Positions 1 through 8,584 of a DNA stretch of 35,703 nucleotides are shown in pieces. The stretch lies in assembly GCA_903906135.1 (NCBI GenBank), contig CAIVJE010000166.1, positions 1 through 35,703 of the forward strand, in the 5' to 3' direction. This DNA is from an uncultured Verrucomicrobiota bacterium (GTDB lineage: Bacteria > Verrucomicrobiota > Verrucomicrobiia > Opitutales > Opitutaceae). The translations under genes and the position numbers were made by a program. The notes beneath the pieces are model-generated. The model was not told the origin of the DNA. It ran no database searches and was given only the letters and a program-made list of their open reading frames with translations. Every line of letters starts with the position of its first letter. The first letter of the stretch is position 1.

Positions 1-1
1 C

Positions 2-340
2 ACGATTGGCATGAACCCATGGTTGTATGAAGGCACGGTGATGAAAGCCCCGCCGGATTATTTTTTCCACAAAGGCGGCATGATTAATCTGACGCGCTAC
101 CTCGCTTCCCACTACGGCACCCAAGGGGTTCGGGTAAATGTCGTTTCGCCCGGCGGTATTTTTAACGCCAGCAAACCCCAAGCCCCAGCCTTTCTCGAGC
201 GTTATGGAAAAATGACCATGCTCGGTCGCATGGCGGACCCGCGTGAACTGGGCGGCGCGGTGGTCTTTCTGCTCAGCGATGCCTCAACTTATATCACGGG
301 AGCTAATCTACCGGTCGACGGCGGCTATACTGCAAAATGA
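2..340 (+). CDS. Short-chain dehydrogenase/reductase, 5' end cut by window
   Basis: This is the C-terminal part of an NAD(P)-dependent classical SDR oxidoreductase. The frame is open to the first base, so the first ATG at 11 is internal and the Rossmann glycine motif and catalytic Ser lie outside the window. The catalytic Y-x-x-x-K is visible as YFFHK, with Tyr at 59-61 and Lys at 71-73. It is followed by the usual RVNVVSPGGIFN segment and the C-terminal VDGGYT motif. The tail resembles SDRs found in flagellin-glycan or nonulosonate-type surface sugar clusters (PtmA-like), but this is recognition from memory and the substrate is unknown. The stop overlaps the next start as ATGA, so the two SDR genes are probably translationally coupled. 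Confidence 0.88.
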   Translation, partial: TIGMNPWLYEGTVMKAPPDYFFHKGGMINLTRYLASHYGTQGVRVNVVSPGGIFNASKPQAPAFLERYGKMTMLGRMADPRELGGAVVFLLSDASTYITGANLPVDGGYTAK

Positions 341-1116
341 AATCCTGGCACTCTCTTGAAGGTAAAACGATCTGGGTCACGGGCGGAGCCGGCTATCTCG
401 GCTCAGCCATCACGCGCGAACTCGATGCGCACTGTGCCAAGGTAATCTGCTTTGACTTACCCGGCCGAGCGGAAGCGCTGGTCCGTGAACAAAAACTCAC
501 CCGCACGGTGCCTCTCGCGCTCGATTTTTATGATGCCGCGGGTCTACCCGCAGCCATCGATACGCTCGTGGCTACTCACGGCTTGCCCGACGGAGTCGTG
601 CATCTCGTGACGGCCTCATCGAGCGGCAAACGCTTGGAAGTGCTCACCGCGGATGAATTCCAACGCACCTTCGATCTGGCGCTCACCCCGACCTTCGTGT
701 TTTGCCGAGCCTTGGCTGAGAAAATGAAAATCCGGGGCTCGGGGAGCATCGTACTTTACTCCAGCATGTACGGCATCGTATCGCCTGACCCGCGCATTTA
801 TCATGACCCGATGGCGCCTAACCCCATTGACTATGGCGCCAGCAAGGCGGCCGTTTTACAGATGTCGCGCTATCTCGCCGTTCACTATGGACCGGCCGGC
901 ATTCGCTTCAACTGCATCTCGCCAGGCCCCTTTCCCAACCCAGCAGTGCAGAAAGCCCACCCTGGTCTTATTCAAGACTTAGATCGAAAAACCGCGCTCA
1001 ATCGCATCGGCCATAATCAAGAAATTGTCGGGCCTACGCTTTTTCTCTTAACCGACAGCGCCTCCTACGTCACCGGCCATAATCTCGTCGTCGACGGCGG
1101 CTGGACGAGCTGGTAA
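337..1116 (+). CDS. Short-chain dehydrogenase/reductase (second of a tandem pair)
   Basis: This is a complete 259-residue SDR predicted to catalyse an NAD(P)-linked oxidation or reduction in the cytosol. The nucleotide-binding glycine motif is TGGAGYLG at residues 15-22, spaced like extended SDRs although the length is that of a classical one. The catalytic Ser is at about 142-143 and Tyr166 and Lys170 form YGASK. NCISPGPFPNP and the C-terminal VVDGGWTSW are standard. It shares the C-terminal style of the upstream SDR, so the pair probably arose by duplication or acts on related intermediates. The ATG at 337 overlaps the upstream stop. An aldo/keto reductase follows 15 bases downstream, suggesting one operon. 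The exact substrate cannot be told from sequence; a modified sugar is an inference. Confidence 0.9.
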   Translation: MKSWHSLEGKTIWVTGGAGYLGSAITRELDAHCAKVICFDLPGRAEALVREQKLTRTVPLALDFYDAAGLPAAIDTLVATHGLPDGVVHLVTASSSGKRLEVLTADEFQRTFDLALTPTFVFCRALAEKMKIRGSGSIVLYSSMYGIVSPDPRIYHDPMAPNPIDYGASKAAVLQMSRYLAVHYGPAGIRFNCISPGPFPNPAVQKAHPGLIQDLDRKTALNRIGHNQEIVGPTLFLLTDSASYVTGHNLVVDGGWTSW

Positions 1117-1131
1117 ATCCAGACCACCACC

Positions 1132-2133
1132 ATGCATGCTATGATGGGGCGTAGCGCCCTCAGCGTTAGTCGACTCTCACTCGGCTGTGCGACCTTCGGC
1201 CGGGAAATCCCGGAAGCAACCGCTTTTGCCTTGATGGATTATGCCCGCGAAAACGGCATCACCCTATTCGATACCGCCGAAGCCTATGGCGGCGGCCAAG
1301 CGAAAGCCTATCGCCGTGACCACCTCGGCATAACTGACACGCGGGAAGTATCCGATGAAATGCATTCTTCGGAAAAAATTGTGGGGCGCTGGTTACAGGC
1401 CCGCGGCTGTCGCGACCAAATTACCCTTGTGACCAAGGTTACTCGGGAATTTACCCGCGCCCACGTCCGTACCGCGATCGAGGCCAGCCTCAGCCGCCTC
1501 CAGACCGACCGCATCGATCTTTATCTTTATCACAGTTACGATGGCGTCACGCCGATCGAAGAAACCACCGCCGCGATTGATGCAGTCGTCGGCGCTGGTC
1601 TCGCTCGCGCCGCTGGCTGCAGCAATCATTCTGGCCCGCAACTGCAAGCCGCCCTCGAAGCTAGTCGCCGACTGGGCCTCCGGCGCTTTGAAACCATCCA
1701 GCTGCCTTACAACCTCCTGCAATCCACTCACGATGCTTTCTCCGTGGTGCAGCGCGAGCAGGTCGGCGTAATGGCCTACAGTCCGCTCGCCGCGGGTTTT
1801 CTCACCGGCAAATACACCGCTGATCGTACGGCTGTACCCAAAGGCACCCGCTTCGATGTGATCCCTGGGCATGCGGATATTTATTTTAATGAGCGCAATT
1901 TTTCCCGCGTAACCTTGCTGCATCGCTTGGCCGCAAGAGTGGGCGTTCCGCCGCTGCAACTCGCGATGGCCTGGGTGCTCCAAAATCCACTGGTAACAAC
2001 CGTTCTCGTCGGCGCACGCACCCCAGCCCATCTCGATAACGCTTTGGCTGCGCAGAAAATGAACTTTGCTCCCGAGTGGTTGGCCGAGATCAAGTCCTGG
2101 GATACGCCCCCAGCCACTGCCGCTGCTTCTTAG
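1132..2133 (+). CDS. Aldo/keto reductase
   Basis: This 333-residue (alpha/beta)8-barrel oxidoreductase of the AKR superfamily uses NADP(H) to reduce carbonyl groups. The catalytic tetrad is in place: Asp47 and Tyr52 in FDTAEAYGGG, Lys102 in TLVTKV and His134 in LYLYHSYD. The late GARTPAHLDNAL segment is the usual cofactor phosphate-binding region. In-frame ATG codons at 1132, 1141 and 1144 are all possible starts; 1132 gives the longest form and lies 15 bases after the upstream SDR stop. Position next to two SDRs suggests a shared pathway of redox steps on a sugar or similar polyol, which is inference. It resembles the Tas/YajO-like AKRs that prefer small aldehydes. Confidence 0.9.
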   Translation: MHAMMGRSALSVSRLSLGCATFGREIPEATAFALMDYARENGITLFDTAEAYGGGQAKAYRRDHLGITDTREVSDEMHSSEKIVGRWLQARGCRDQITLVTKVTREFTRAHVRTAIEASLSRLQTDRIDLYLYHSYDGVTPIEETTAAIDAVVGAGLARAAGCSNHSGPQLQAALEASRRLGLRRFETIQLPYNLLQSTHDAFSVVQREQVGVMAYSPLAAGFLTGKYTADRTAVPKGTRFDVIPGHADIYFNERNFSRVTLLHRLAARVGVPPLQLAMAWVLQNPLVTTVLVGARTPAHLDNALAAQKMNFAPEWLAEIKSWDTPPATAAAS

Positions 2134-2210
2134 GATTAAAGCGCCAAAGGCATCCCGCGTTGGACATCCTTGGTAGCTCCTGAACTAGCCCCCTTTGATT
2201 TGTACCATCC

Positions 2211-2879
2211 ATGGCTACTCAAATAAACCCTTCAGTCTGGATCGCAGCACCATGGCGTAAACCACCCGCGGACCTCGCAGAACTTTCGCCCCAAATAATC
2301 TCGGCCAGCTGGCAACCCCTGCAGCAAGCGTGGCGGGCGGCGGGCGCTGAATCGGGATTTCAACCGGGCTGGGCGCGCATCAGCTGGGAGTCGCACGGAC
2401 TTTGGCTAGAGTCGATTTTTATGGGGAAAGCTCCCGGCAATCGTGCGCGTCAGCTGAATGAGTACACGTGGGAACTCGGCGATATTTGTGAATTCTTCCT
2501 GCAGATCGACGGCGGAGCCGAATACCTTGAACTCCATGTTACCCCAGAGAATCAGCGGCTCCAACTGGCCTGGCCGGTGATCGGTCAGCCGCTCCAAGCG
2601 GTACGCGCGGGCACCTTGCCGTTGGAAAAGTTCATGATCCCCCAAGGGGATTGGGTGAAAAGTGCGGTCCACATCGCTGCGGATTTCTGGGCCACCCGGA
2701 CTTTTATGCCCGCAGCTCGTTTCGGGCTGGAGCAATTGCGCGCGGGCCAATCATTGCGCGGGGCAGCGTGCCGTTATGACTGTACCTCGACGCAGCCCTA
2801 CGTGCTATCGTCGACGGCCTATTTCCAAGTGCCCGAATATCACGCCCGCGAAGCCTGGCACCGGATTGTGCTCGGCTGA
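2211..2879 (+). CDS. CBM9/DOMON-like protein of unknown role
   Basis: This is a 222-residue protein with no visible signal peptide or membrane segment. The middle (residues about 60-120) reads WESHGLWLESIFMGKAP..LGDICEFFLQ..YLELHVTPENQ. This is the pattern of the carbohydrate-binding family 9-like/DOMON fold, in which an acidic-aromatic strand is followed by an ELxVTP strand. Such domains bind sugars or haem, and many bacterial stand-alone copies are uncharacterised. The lack of a secretion signal argues against a role in extracellular polysaccharide degradation unless the start is wrong. It lies 77 bases after the aldo/keto reductase on the same strand, so it may be the last gene of that cluster. 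The fold call is moderate; no function is claimed. Confidence 0.65.
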   Translation: MATQINPSVWIAAPWRKPPADLAELSPQIISASWQPLQQAWRAAGAESGFQPGWARISWESHGLWLESIFMGKAPGNRARQLNEYTWELGDICEFFLQIDGGAEYLELHVTPENQRLQLAWPVIGQPLQAVRAGTLPLEKFMIPQGDWVKSAVHIAADFWATRTFMPAARFGLEQLRAGQSLRGAACRYDCTSTQPYVLSSTAYFQVPEYHAREAWHRIVLG

Positions 2880-2903
2880 AATGACCAGCCAGCGCGCAGA
2901 GCC

Positions 2904-4160
2904 CTAGACCACGCGCGACCAGAGCACCTTGAGGTAGCGACTTTCGGGGCAGTTAGAATAAACGGGGTGATCCACGCCCGGGCCGGTGCGATCGAAGAAT
3001 TGCAGTCGGCGATTAAGCCGATGGGCGCCCTTAATCACACATTCCTCAAAAGTCTCGAGTGAGACGAGACCGGAGCAGGAACAGGTAACGAAAAGACCGC
3101 CCGGTTTAACCAAACTAGCCGCGATCTGATTGAGGTCGGAATATTTTCGCATGCCCTCAGAGGCTCCGGCTGGCTCGCGCGTCATGACAAATTTCGGGGG
3201 ATCACAGAGCACAGCATCAAACTGCTCCCCATTTTTTTGCATCTGCCGAGCGTAAGCAAAAGCATCCGTATGCACCCATTTCAATTTATTCGGTGAGATT
3301 TGATTAAGGTTAGCATTGCGCCGCCCTTGCGCGATGGCGGTTTCGTCCAGATCTACTGCCGTGATCTCACTCGCTCCGCCCAAGGCGGCGTTAATGGCAA
3401 AACCACCGGTATAGCTGCAAAGATCGAGCACCCGAGCGCCCGAGACCATTGACCCAAAACGCCGCCGATTATCGCGTTGATCGCAGAAGAAGCCGGTTTT
3501 GTGGCCTTCGGTAAAATCCACTTCGTACTTCACGCCGCCTTCCTTGATCCGCACCTTATCGGGAGCGGAAGCGGTGAGCTCCTTCATCTGGGAGGGCTTA
3601 ATGCCTTCGAGGCTACCGAGGTCATGATCGACGTGCACGCGCACATGTTTTGTCCCCAGTAACTCATGGAGCAGCGGCAGAAATTGCGGTAGCCGCTGAA
3701 ACATCCCGAGCGAATAAACATCGCAGTACAAAACATCGGCATAGCGATCAATGGTGAGCCCGCTCAGCCCATCCCCATCCGAGTTAATTACTCGATAGGC
3801 GTCGGTCTGAGCATCGAGTTTAAACAGCGTCTGGCGCAACGCGATCGCCCGACGGATCGCCAATGCGAAATATTCTTCACCGATGGGTTCGCTCGAGTGA
3901 ACGACGACGCGTAATGGCATTTTAGCCCGCGGATTAAATAGTCCCGTCCCCACGCGATGGCCAAATTTATCATAAACCGACACCAGATCGCCAGGCCGTG
4001 CATCGCGCGAAACCTCCCCGAGCATGCGCGGGAAAATGGCAGGCTGAAAGGAAACAAACTTTAACTGCGCCCACGGCTTCGACCATTGCTCAGGAGGCAG
4101 CGGTTCGCCGAGAGCAGCGCGCCCAGGATTAATGGGTGATTTTTCATCGAGGTCTTCCAT
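2904..4160 (-). CDS. rlmI: Class I SAM-dependent 23S rRNA cytosine methyltransferase, RlmI-like
   Basis: This 418-residue RNA m5C methyltransferase belongs to the RlmI/COG1092 family; E. coli RlmI methylates C1962 of 23S rRNA. An N-terminal PUA-type RNA-binding domain covers roughly residues 35-110. The EGHKTGFFCDQRDNR signature follows at 218-232. The SAM-binding motif is LDLCSYTGGF at 245-254, the DPPK motif at 320-323, and the catalytic/release cysteines are in TCSCSG at 359-364. The N-terminus has about 30 extra residues relative to E. coli RlmI; ATG 4160 is the only clear start near the core. It converges on the CBM9-like gene with a 24-base gap and lies downstream of the deoA-like gene, separated by that gene's terminator, so it probably has its own promoter. 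Confidence 0.88.
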   Translation of the reverse strand: MEDLDEKSPINPGRAALGEPLPPEQWSKPWAQLKFVSFQPAIFPRMLGEVSRDARPGDLVSVYDKFGHRVGTGLFNPRAKMPLRVVVHSSEPIGEEYFALAIRRAIALRQTLFKLDAQTDAYRVINSDGDGLSGLTIDRYADVLYCDVYSLGMFQRLPQFLPLLHELLGTKHVRVHVDHDLGSLEGIKPSQMKELTASAPDKVRIKEGGVKYEVDFTEGHKTGFFCDQRDNRRRFGSMVSGARVLDLCSYTGGFAINAALGGASEITAVDLDETAIAQGRRNANLNQISPNKLKWVHTDAFAYARQMQKNGEQFDAVLCDPPKFVMTREPAGASEGMRKYSDLNQIAASLVKPGGLFVTCSCSGLVSLETFEECVIKGAHRLNRRLQFFDRTGPGVDHPVYSNCPESRYLKVLWSRVV

Positions 4161-4196
4161 GCGAGCTCACGCAAAGCCGCTCGAGCCCCAAGGGCA

Positions 4197-4232
4197 AAGA
4201 AAAAGGCCGATCCAGCAAAATTGGATCGGCCT
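4197..4232 (-). terminator. Intrinsic terminator of the thymidine-phosphorylase-like gene
   Basis: A perfect 11-bp stem (AGGCCGATCCA at 4204-4214 with TGGATCGGCCT at 4222-4232) encloses a 7-base loop. On the minus strand it is followed at once by a T-rich tract (TTTTTCTTT), the standard rho-independent layout. It starts 20 bases past the end of the minus-strand gene that ends at 4252. There is no T tract on the plus side, so it acts in one direction. Confidence 0.85.
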
Positions 4233-4251
4233 GAAAAAACACGAGGGCAAC

Positions 4252-5607
4252 TTAAGCCACCCGCTCAACGATCAGCGGAGGCGGGATCGGCCGCTTCGGC
4301 GCGAGCCGATAGGCATCTTTGAAATAATTGAGGGCCTGCTCGAGCTTAGCCTCATCGTTGTAATGGATCATCATCAACGGTTCACCTTGTTTAACCTGCG
4401 TGCCGACCTTTCTGATTTCCGAAACCCCGACGGCATAATCAATTTTATCGTGATGGGCAGCGTCCTTGCCGGCGCCCAGAATCGATACGCCCTTGGCGAT
4501 CATCGCCGCATTGATGGTGTGTACATAGCCGCGCTTGGGCGCGGGCAGCTTCCGAATATGGCGCGCGGTGGGGAATTTTTCAGGATGGTCGATATAGGAA
4601 ATATCGCCGCCCTGTGCCTTGATCATGTCCTTAAATTTTTCGAGTGCCGAACCATCCGTGAGATGACGCTGCACCGTCTGCTTAGCTGAAAGGGTCGAGC
4701 CAGCTACGCCGGCGAGACGCACGATTTCCATGCCGAGTTTCAGCACGAGCTCTTTCATGTCTTCAGGACCTTCACCTTTCAACAGGGCGATAGCTTCCTT
4801 AATTTCAAGCGCTGTGCCGACGGTGTCGCCGAGCGGCTGATTCATATCCGTGACCAACGCGACGCAGCGGCGCTTCATCGAACGGCCCACGCGCGTCATG
4901 GAACGGGCCAATTGCTTCGCTTGCTCGAGGTCGCGAATGAAAGAGCCATTGCCCCACTTCACATCAATCACGAGGCCCTCGGCCCCTTCCGCGAGTTTCT
5001 TTGAAAGCACACTGCCAGTAATCAGTGGCAGGCTAGGGATGGTGCCAGTCTCAAGACGAAGATCATAGAAAATCTGGTCCGCCGGCGCGAGCTCAGGACT
5101 CTGCTCAGCGATTGCGCCGCCCACCCGAGCTAATTGGTCGACGAAATGCGGGATCGTCATGTGGCTCTTGAAGCCCGGCACGGCCGAGAGTTTATCCAGC
5201 GTCGTAATTACATACTCTTGTTCTACGCCGCACATCATCGGCACCACCACCCCACTGGCCATGGCCAAAGGAGCTAAGACGAGCGCCGTTTTGTCACCCA
5301 CTCCGCCAGTGGAGTACTTATCAATTTTCGGCTTGGCGATATGCGATAAGTCGATGACTTCGCCCGAAAGCATCATTTCTTCAGTGAGAATAGCAGTTTC
5401 TTGGGCGGACATATTAGCGAAGTATATCGCCATGAGGAGCGCCGATTGTTGGTGCTTGGGCATTTCCCCATCTAAGGTAGAATCAATAATATAACGGATT
5501 TCCTCCTGCGTGAATTCCTGACCATCACGTTTCTTCTCAATTAAGGAAGTAAACGAAGGCTTAATAAAGCGGCGCGTAGGAATTGGACGTTTTCTCATGG
5601 AGGTCAT
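4252..5607 (-). CDS. deoA: Thymidine/pyrimidine-nucleoside phosphorylase family protein, divergent active site
   Basis: This 451-residue protein matches the thymidine phosphorylase family (E. coli DeoA is about 440), whose members split pyrimidine nucleosides with phosphate for salvage. An N-terminal helical domain is followed by the phosphate-binding loop KYSTGGVGDKT (97-107), LDKLSAVPGF (137-146), LAPADQIFYDLR (173-184), SVLSKKL (199-205) and DVKWGNG (215-221). The base-binding Arg184, Ser199 and Lys203 are kept. Two loops differ: the usual KHSTGG has Tyr98 in place of His, and the usual SGRGLGHTGGT is replaced by CGVEQEYVITT (126-136). Start ATG 5607 is chosen because the upstream extension looks non-coding; ATG 5598 is an alternative. 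Substrate may differ from thymidine. The gene is divergent from argS. Confidence 0.82.
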   Translation of the reverse strand: MTSMRKRPIPTRRFIKPSFTSLIEKKRDGQEFTQEEIRYIIDSTLDGEMPKHQQSALLMAIYFANMSAQETAILTEEMMLSGEVIDLSHIAKPKIDKYSTGGVGDKTALVLAPLAMASGVVVPMMCGVEQEYVITTLDKLSAVPGFKSHMTIPHFVDQLARVGGAIAEQSPELAPADQIFYDLRLETGTIPSLPLITGSVLSKKLAEGAEGLVIDVKWGNGSFIRDLEQAKQLARSMTRVGRSMKRRCVALVTDMNQPLGDTVGTALEIKEAIALLKGEGPEDMKELVLKLGMEIVRLAGVAGSTLSAKQTVQRHLTDGSALEKFKDMIKAQGGDISYIDHPEKFPTARHIRKLPAPKRGYVHTINAAMIAKGVSILGAGKDAAHHDKIDYAVGVSEIRKVGTQVKQGEPLMMIHYNDEAKLEQALNYFKDAYRLAPKRPIPPPLIVERVA

Positions 5608-5803
5608 AGTGTTGCGGGGGATGACGCCGTGCGGCGCAAGGGGGAAAAAAGCAACGAGTTTTATCGATTTTGTCGAGACTAAAATAAGCCATTTAAGTCT
5701 AAACCAAGAGATCGGTAGGGTCATGCAATTGGACCCTTTTGCCGGTCATCATGGCGCCAAAATCCTTCTTGCGCAATGCCAAGCGCGATTCCTGAATCCG
5801 CTA
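5608..5803. promoter_or_regulatory. Divergent intergenic region between deoA-like gene and argS
   Basis: These 196 bases lie between two outward-facing starts and must hold promoters for both genes. An AT-richer core at about 5655-5705 (TTTTATCGATTTTGTCG and TAAAATAAGCC stretches) is the best promoter candidate, but no convincing -35/-10 pair could be assigned. Both flanking reading frames extend into this region, and the translated extensions look non-coding. Confidence 0.4.
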
Positions 5804-7558
5804 ATGGATCTCCCGTTTAACATCGCCAATCACCTTGATGCCGCCCTGCGAGTGGCCGCCGGTAAGCTCAGTTTGCTCGAACGTGGCTTCCAGCCTGAGG
5901 TGCGCGTGGCCGACCCAGCCAATGGAGATTTTCAGGCCAATGGCGCCTTAGCTTTTGCCAAGCGCGAGAAGCAAAACCCGCGCGCGCTCGCGCAACAGAT
6001 CGTCGACTTACTCGGCGACCTCTCCGCTGATTTTGAACTAACCTTGGCTGGGCCTGGCTTTATCAATTTCCGCCTGAAGCCGGATGCCCTCCTCCGCTGG
6101 CTACAAATTTACGATTCAGAACAGCACCTCCAGTCGGGTGCAGCCAGTGCGCGCCGCGGACAAACCTGGATTGTGGATTACTCTTCGCCGAATACCGCCA
6201 AACAAATGCACGTCGGCCATTTGCGCTCTGCGGTGATCGGCGAGGCGCTCTGCCGGCTGCTGGTTTTCTCCGGCGCGAAAGTTATTCGCGATAATCATAT
6301 TGGCGATTGGGGCACCCAATTCGGCAAACTCATTTGGGCTTACAAACGCCACCTTGATCCCGCGGCCCTCGCCGCTGATCCGTTAGAAGAATTTGAGCGG
6401 CTCTATAAATTTGGCAACCATGCCGCCGAAGCTGATCCAGCCGTACTCACCCAAGCCCAGCAAGAGCTCGTGCAACTCCAGGGGGGCGATGCGACCAATT
6501 TAGCCATCTGGCAGAAAATCAACGATGTCTCCCTCGCCGCCTTCCAAGTCATCTACGACCAACTGGGCATCAAATTTGATTACACCCTCGGGGAGAGTTT
6601 CTATAACGACAAGGTTGCCCGCGTTTACCAAGAGCTCACCGCCAGCGGCCTCGCCACCGAGAGCCAAGGCGCGCTCGTCGTCTTCCACCCCGAACATCCT
6701 CGCTTCAAAACCCAACCCTTCCTCATCCGCAAAAAAGATGGCGCGGCCAACTACGCCTCCAGCGACCTCGCAACGGCGCTCTATCGCAGTGAGAATTTCC
6801 AAGCCGATGGCGTGGCCTACGTCATCGATTTTCGCCAGAGCGATCACATGGATCAGCTCTTTCTCACCACCAAAAAATGGTTCGAACAAACGCGGCGCCC
6901 GCTCCCCCAACTCGAGCATGTCGATTTCGGCACGGTGCTCGGGGAAGACAATAAACCGCTCAAAACTCGCAACGGGGAAAACATCCGCTTAAAAGATCTG
7001 CTGCACGAGGCGCGCGAGCGTGCCTTCCAGTTAGTCAGCTCTAAAAATCCAGATTTCCCTGAAGCTGAACGGCGCGCTATCGCCGATGTCGTCGGCGTCG
7101 CCTCAGTCCAATACGCGGACCTCTCACAGAATCGCTCCAGCGATTATGTCTTCACCTGGGAAAAAATGATCTCCCTCGAAGGCAACACGGCGGCCTATCT
7201 TTTATATGCCGTCGCGCGCATCCGTAGCATTTTCCGCAAAGCCGGTTTTGATCCAGCGCAACCACCGGTAAGTGGCGCCACCGCCCCAGCCACGGCGGCT
7301 GAAATCATGCTCGCCCGAAAATTGGTCAAATTCTCCGATGCGGTCCAACTCGCCACCAATAATCTGCGCCCGCATTTCCTCAGTCTCTACCTCTATGAAT
7401 TAGCGGGCGACTACAGCTCTTTTTATGCTGCGGATAAGGTGATCGTTGATGACCCGGCCTTGCGCGCACGCCGACTTCTCCTCTGCCATCGCACCCTCAC
7501 GGTTTTGGAAACTGGGCTGCATCTGCTCGGACTACGGACGGACTTAGCTCGCATGTAA
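5804..7558 (+). CDS. argS: Arginyl-tRNA synthetase
   Basis: This class I aminoacyl-tRNA synthetase charges tRNA-Arg with arginine. It has 584 residues from ATG 5804, the usual family length. An N-terminal Add-1 domain (residues 1-90) is followed by the class I HIGH motif as HVGH at 136-139 within SSPNTAKQMHVGHLRS. The KMSKS equivalent is the ArgS-type LGEDNKPLKTRNGENIRL, which lacks a classical KMSKS as is common in this enzyme. The C-terminal DALR anticodon-binding domain starts near residue 460 and ends in the family-typical GLHLLGLRTDLARM. The frame is open up to 5597, but the start at MDLPFNIANHLD aligns with the family N-terminus, so the longer form is not adopted. Confidence 0.95.
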   Translation: MDLPFNIANHLDAALRVAAGKLSLLERGFQPEVRVADPANGDFQANGALAFAKREKQNPRALAQQIVDLLGDLSADFELTLAGPGFINFRLKPDALLRWLQIYDSEQHLQSGAASARRGQTWIVDYSSPNTAKQMHVGHLRSAVIGEALCRLLVFSGAKVIRDNHIGDWGTQFGKLIWAYKRHLDPAALAADPLEEFERLYKFGNHAAEADPAVLTQAQQELVQLQGGDATNLAIWQKINDVSLAAFQVIYDQLGIKFDYTLGESFYNDKVARVYQELTASGLATESQGALVVFHPEHPRFKTQPFLIRKKDGAANYASSDLATALYRSENFQADGVAYVIDFRQSDHMDQLFLTTKKWFEQTRRPLPQLEHVDFGTVLGEDNKPLKTRNGENIRLKDLLHEARERAFQLVSSKNPDFPEAERRAIADVVGVASVQYADLSQNRSSDYVFTWEKMISLEGNTAAYLLYAVARIRSIFRKAGFDPAQPPVSGATAPATAAEIMLARKLVKFSDAVQLATNNLRPHFLSLYLYELAGDYSSFYAADKVIVDDPALRARRLLLCHRTLTVLETGLHLLGLRTDLARM

Positions 7559-7608
7559 TTCGAGCAATTCACTCTTGCCGCATCTGCGACGAATCGCAGA
7601 TTAACGCT

Positions 7609-8391
7609 ATGTCGCGCGACTCTTCAGCCTCCTCCGGACTAGAATATTATATCCGTGGCCAGCATGACACCGAGGCGCGGGGGCCTTTTACCGCTGAGCA
7701 GTTGGCTTCACTCACTGAATCGAGTGATCCCGCGAAAAGTGTAACGCCGGAAACTTTTTATTATGATAACGTCACTGATCAGTGGGCCACCATTGGCAGC
7801 CACGCTGAGCTGAAAGCCACGCTCTGGCCGGAGAAGAAAAAGTTAGGGTTCAAACAAAAAGACTTTAAAGTCATCAATATCGAGCAAGCGGACAGCGCTG
7901 CACCGATTACCGTTCAAGATTTTCTCGCGGCAGCAGAAGGCAAAACGAAGGAAACGAAAGGCAAGGCCGACCGGTCCATTGCCATGATGAATGCGGCCCA
8001 GTGGGGCACCCGGTCAGCGGCCCTGATCTGCCTGCTTAGCGCAGTCGCACTGCTTTTACCGAGCATCGAAGTAGTCCTCGCGCTGGATTGGGCTAAGCTC
8101 GGAAGCCAGCCGTTTATCCTGCTAGGATTAGTTGATGCTTTTATCGGGCTCCTGCTCCTGCTCGGCGTCATCAGCATTTATCCTTTCATCCGCTTTCGAG
8201 CCGCTTTTGGGTTAGGATTTCTTGGGGTCGTTTTTATCGCCCAAAATCAATACGCGCCGGCCTTAGCGATCGCGGCCGGTTCTCTTGGGTTATATTTTAG
8301 CACCATTTTTCTCAGCTACATTCCCCTCGCCCTGGCGGCGCTCTTAGGCGTGGGTGGCATGGCCCTACTGACGACGATGGCGTATCTTTGA
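7609..8391 (+). CDS. GYF-domain (DUF4339-like) integral membrane protein
   Basis: This 260-residue protein has an N-terminal cytosolic GYF_2/DUF4339-type domain (residues about 12-75). It shows the pattern YYIRGQHDTEARGPFTAEQL, then an aromatic strand near YYDNVTDQWATIG. A charged linker (about 75-130) is followed by four or five hydrophobic segments from about residue 133 to the C-terminus. GYF_2 domains are thought to bind proline-rich peptides, and in bacteria they are often fused to membrane segments of unknown role. The gene lies 50 bases after argS on the same strand and may be read through from it. No specific function can be assigned. Confidence 0.72.
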   Translation: MSRDSSASSGLEYYIRGQHDTEARGPFTAEQLASLTESSDPAKSVTPETFYYDNVTDQWATIGSHAELKATLWPEKKKLGFKQKDFKVINIEQADSAAPITVQDFLAAAEGKTKETKGKADRSIAMMNAAQWGTRSAALICLLSAVALLLPSIEVVLALDWAKLGSQPFILLGLVDAFIGLLLLLGVISIYPFIRFRAAFGLGFLGVVFIAQNQYAPALAIAAGSLGLYFSTIFLSYIPLALAALLGVGGMALLTTMAYL

Positions 8392-8584
8392 TGGGCCCCG
8401 CGGCGTGCCGCCGCCGCACGCACTGCCTCGAGGGCATGACGCGATCAGCCCGTGGGATAGCCTCGAGCCTCACGCAGTGAGCTTAGCCCGTTTTGGCGGC
8501 GTACTCACCTAAATAAAGGCTCATTTGCAGGCCGCCGTCGGGACTGGCTTTTCATTAACTAGCCATGCTCTGAATTTGCTCACC
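8392..8584. other. Intergenic region with a GC-rich hairpin
   Basis: These 193 bases separate the GYF-domain gene from the response regulator. A GC-rich self-complementary stretch lies just after the stop (GCGGC at 8400-8404 with GCCGC at 8410-8414). There is no T tract, so it is not a canonical intrinsic terminator. An in-frame extension of the regulator reading frame reaches 8525 but looks non-coding. Confidence 0.35.

Noticed and set aside
1393-2031. 212-residue minus-strand frame over the aldo/keto reductase
   Set aside because: It is a shadow of a conserved gene, with no family pattern or plausible start context.
4132-4689. 185-residue plus-strand frame over the deoA-like gene
   Set aside because: It lies antisense to a conserved gene and its translation has no recognisable domain.
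5714-5734. GGGTC/GACCC inverted repeat upstream of argS
   Set aside because: The stem is only 5 bp with a 9-base loop, and no T-box or other leader motif accompanies it.
5597-5803. N-terminal extension of ArgS
   Set aside because: It overlaps the start of the divergent gene and does not match the ArgS N-terminal domain; ATG 5804 fits the family.
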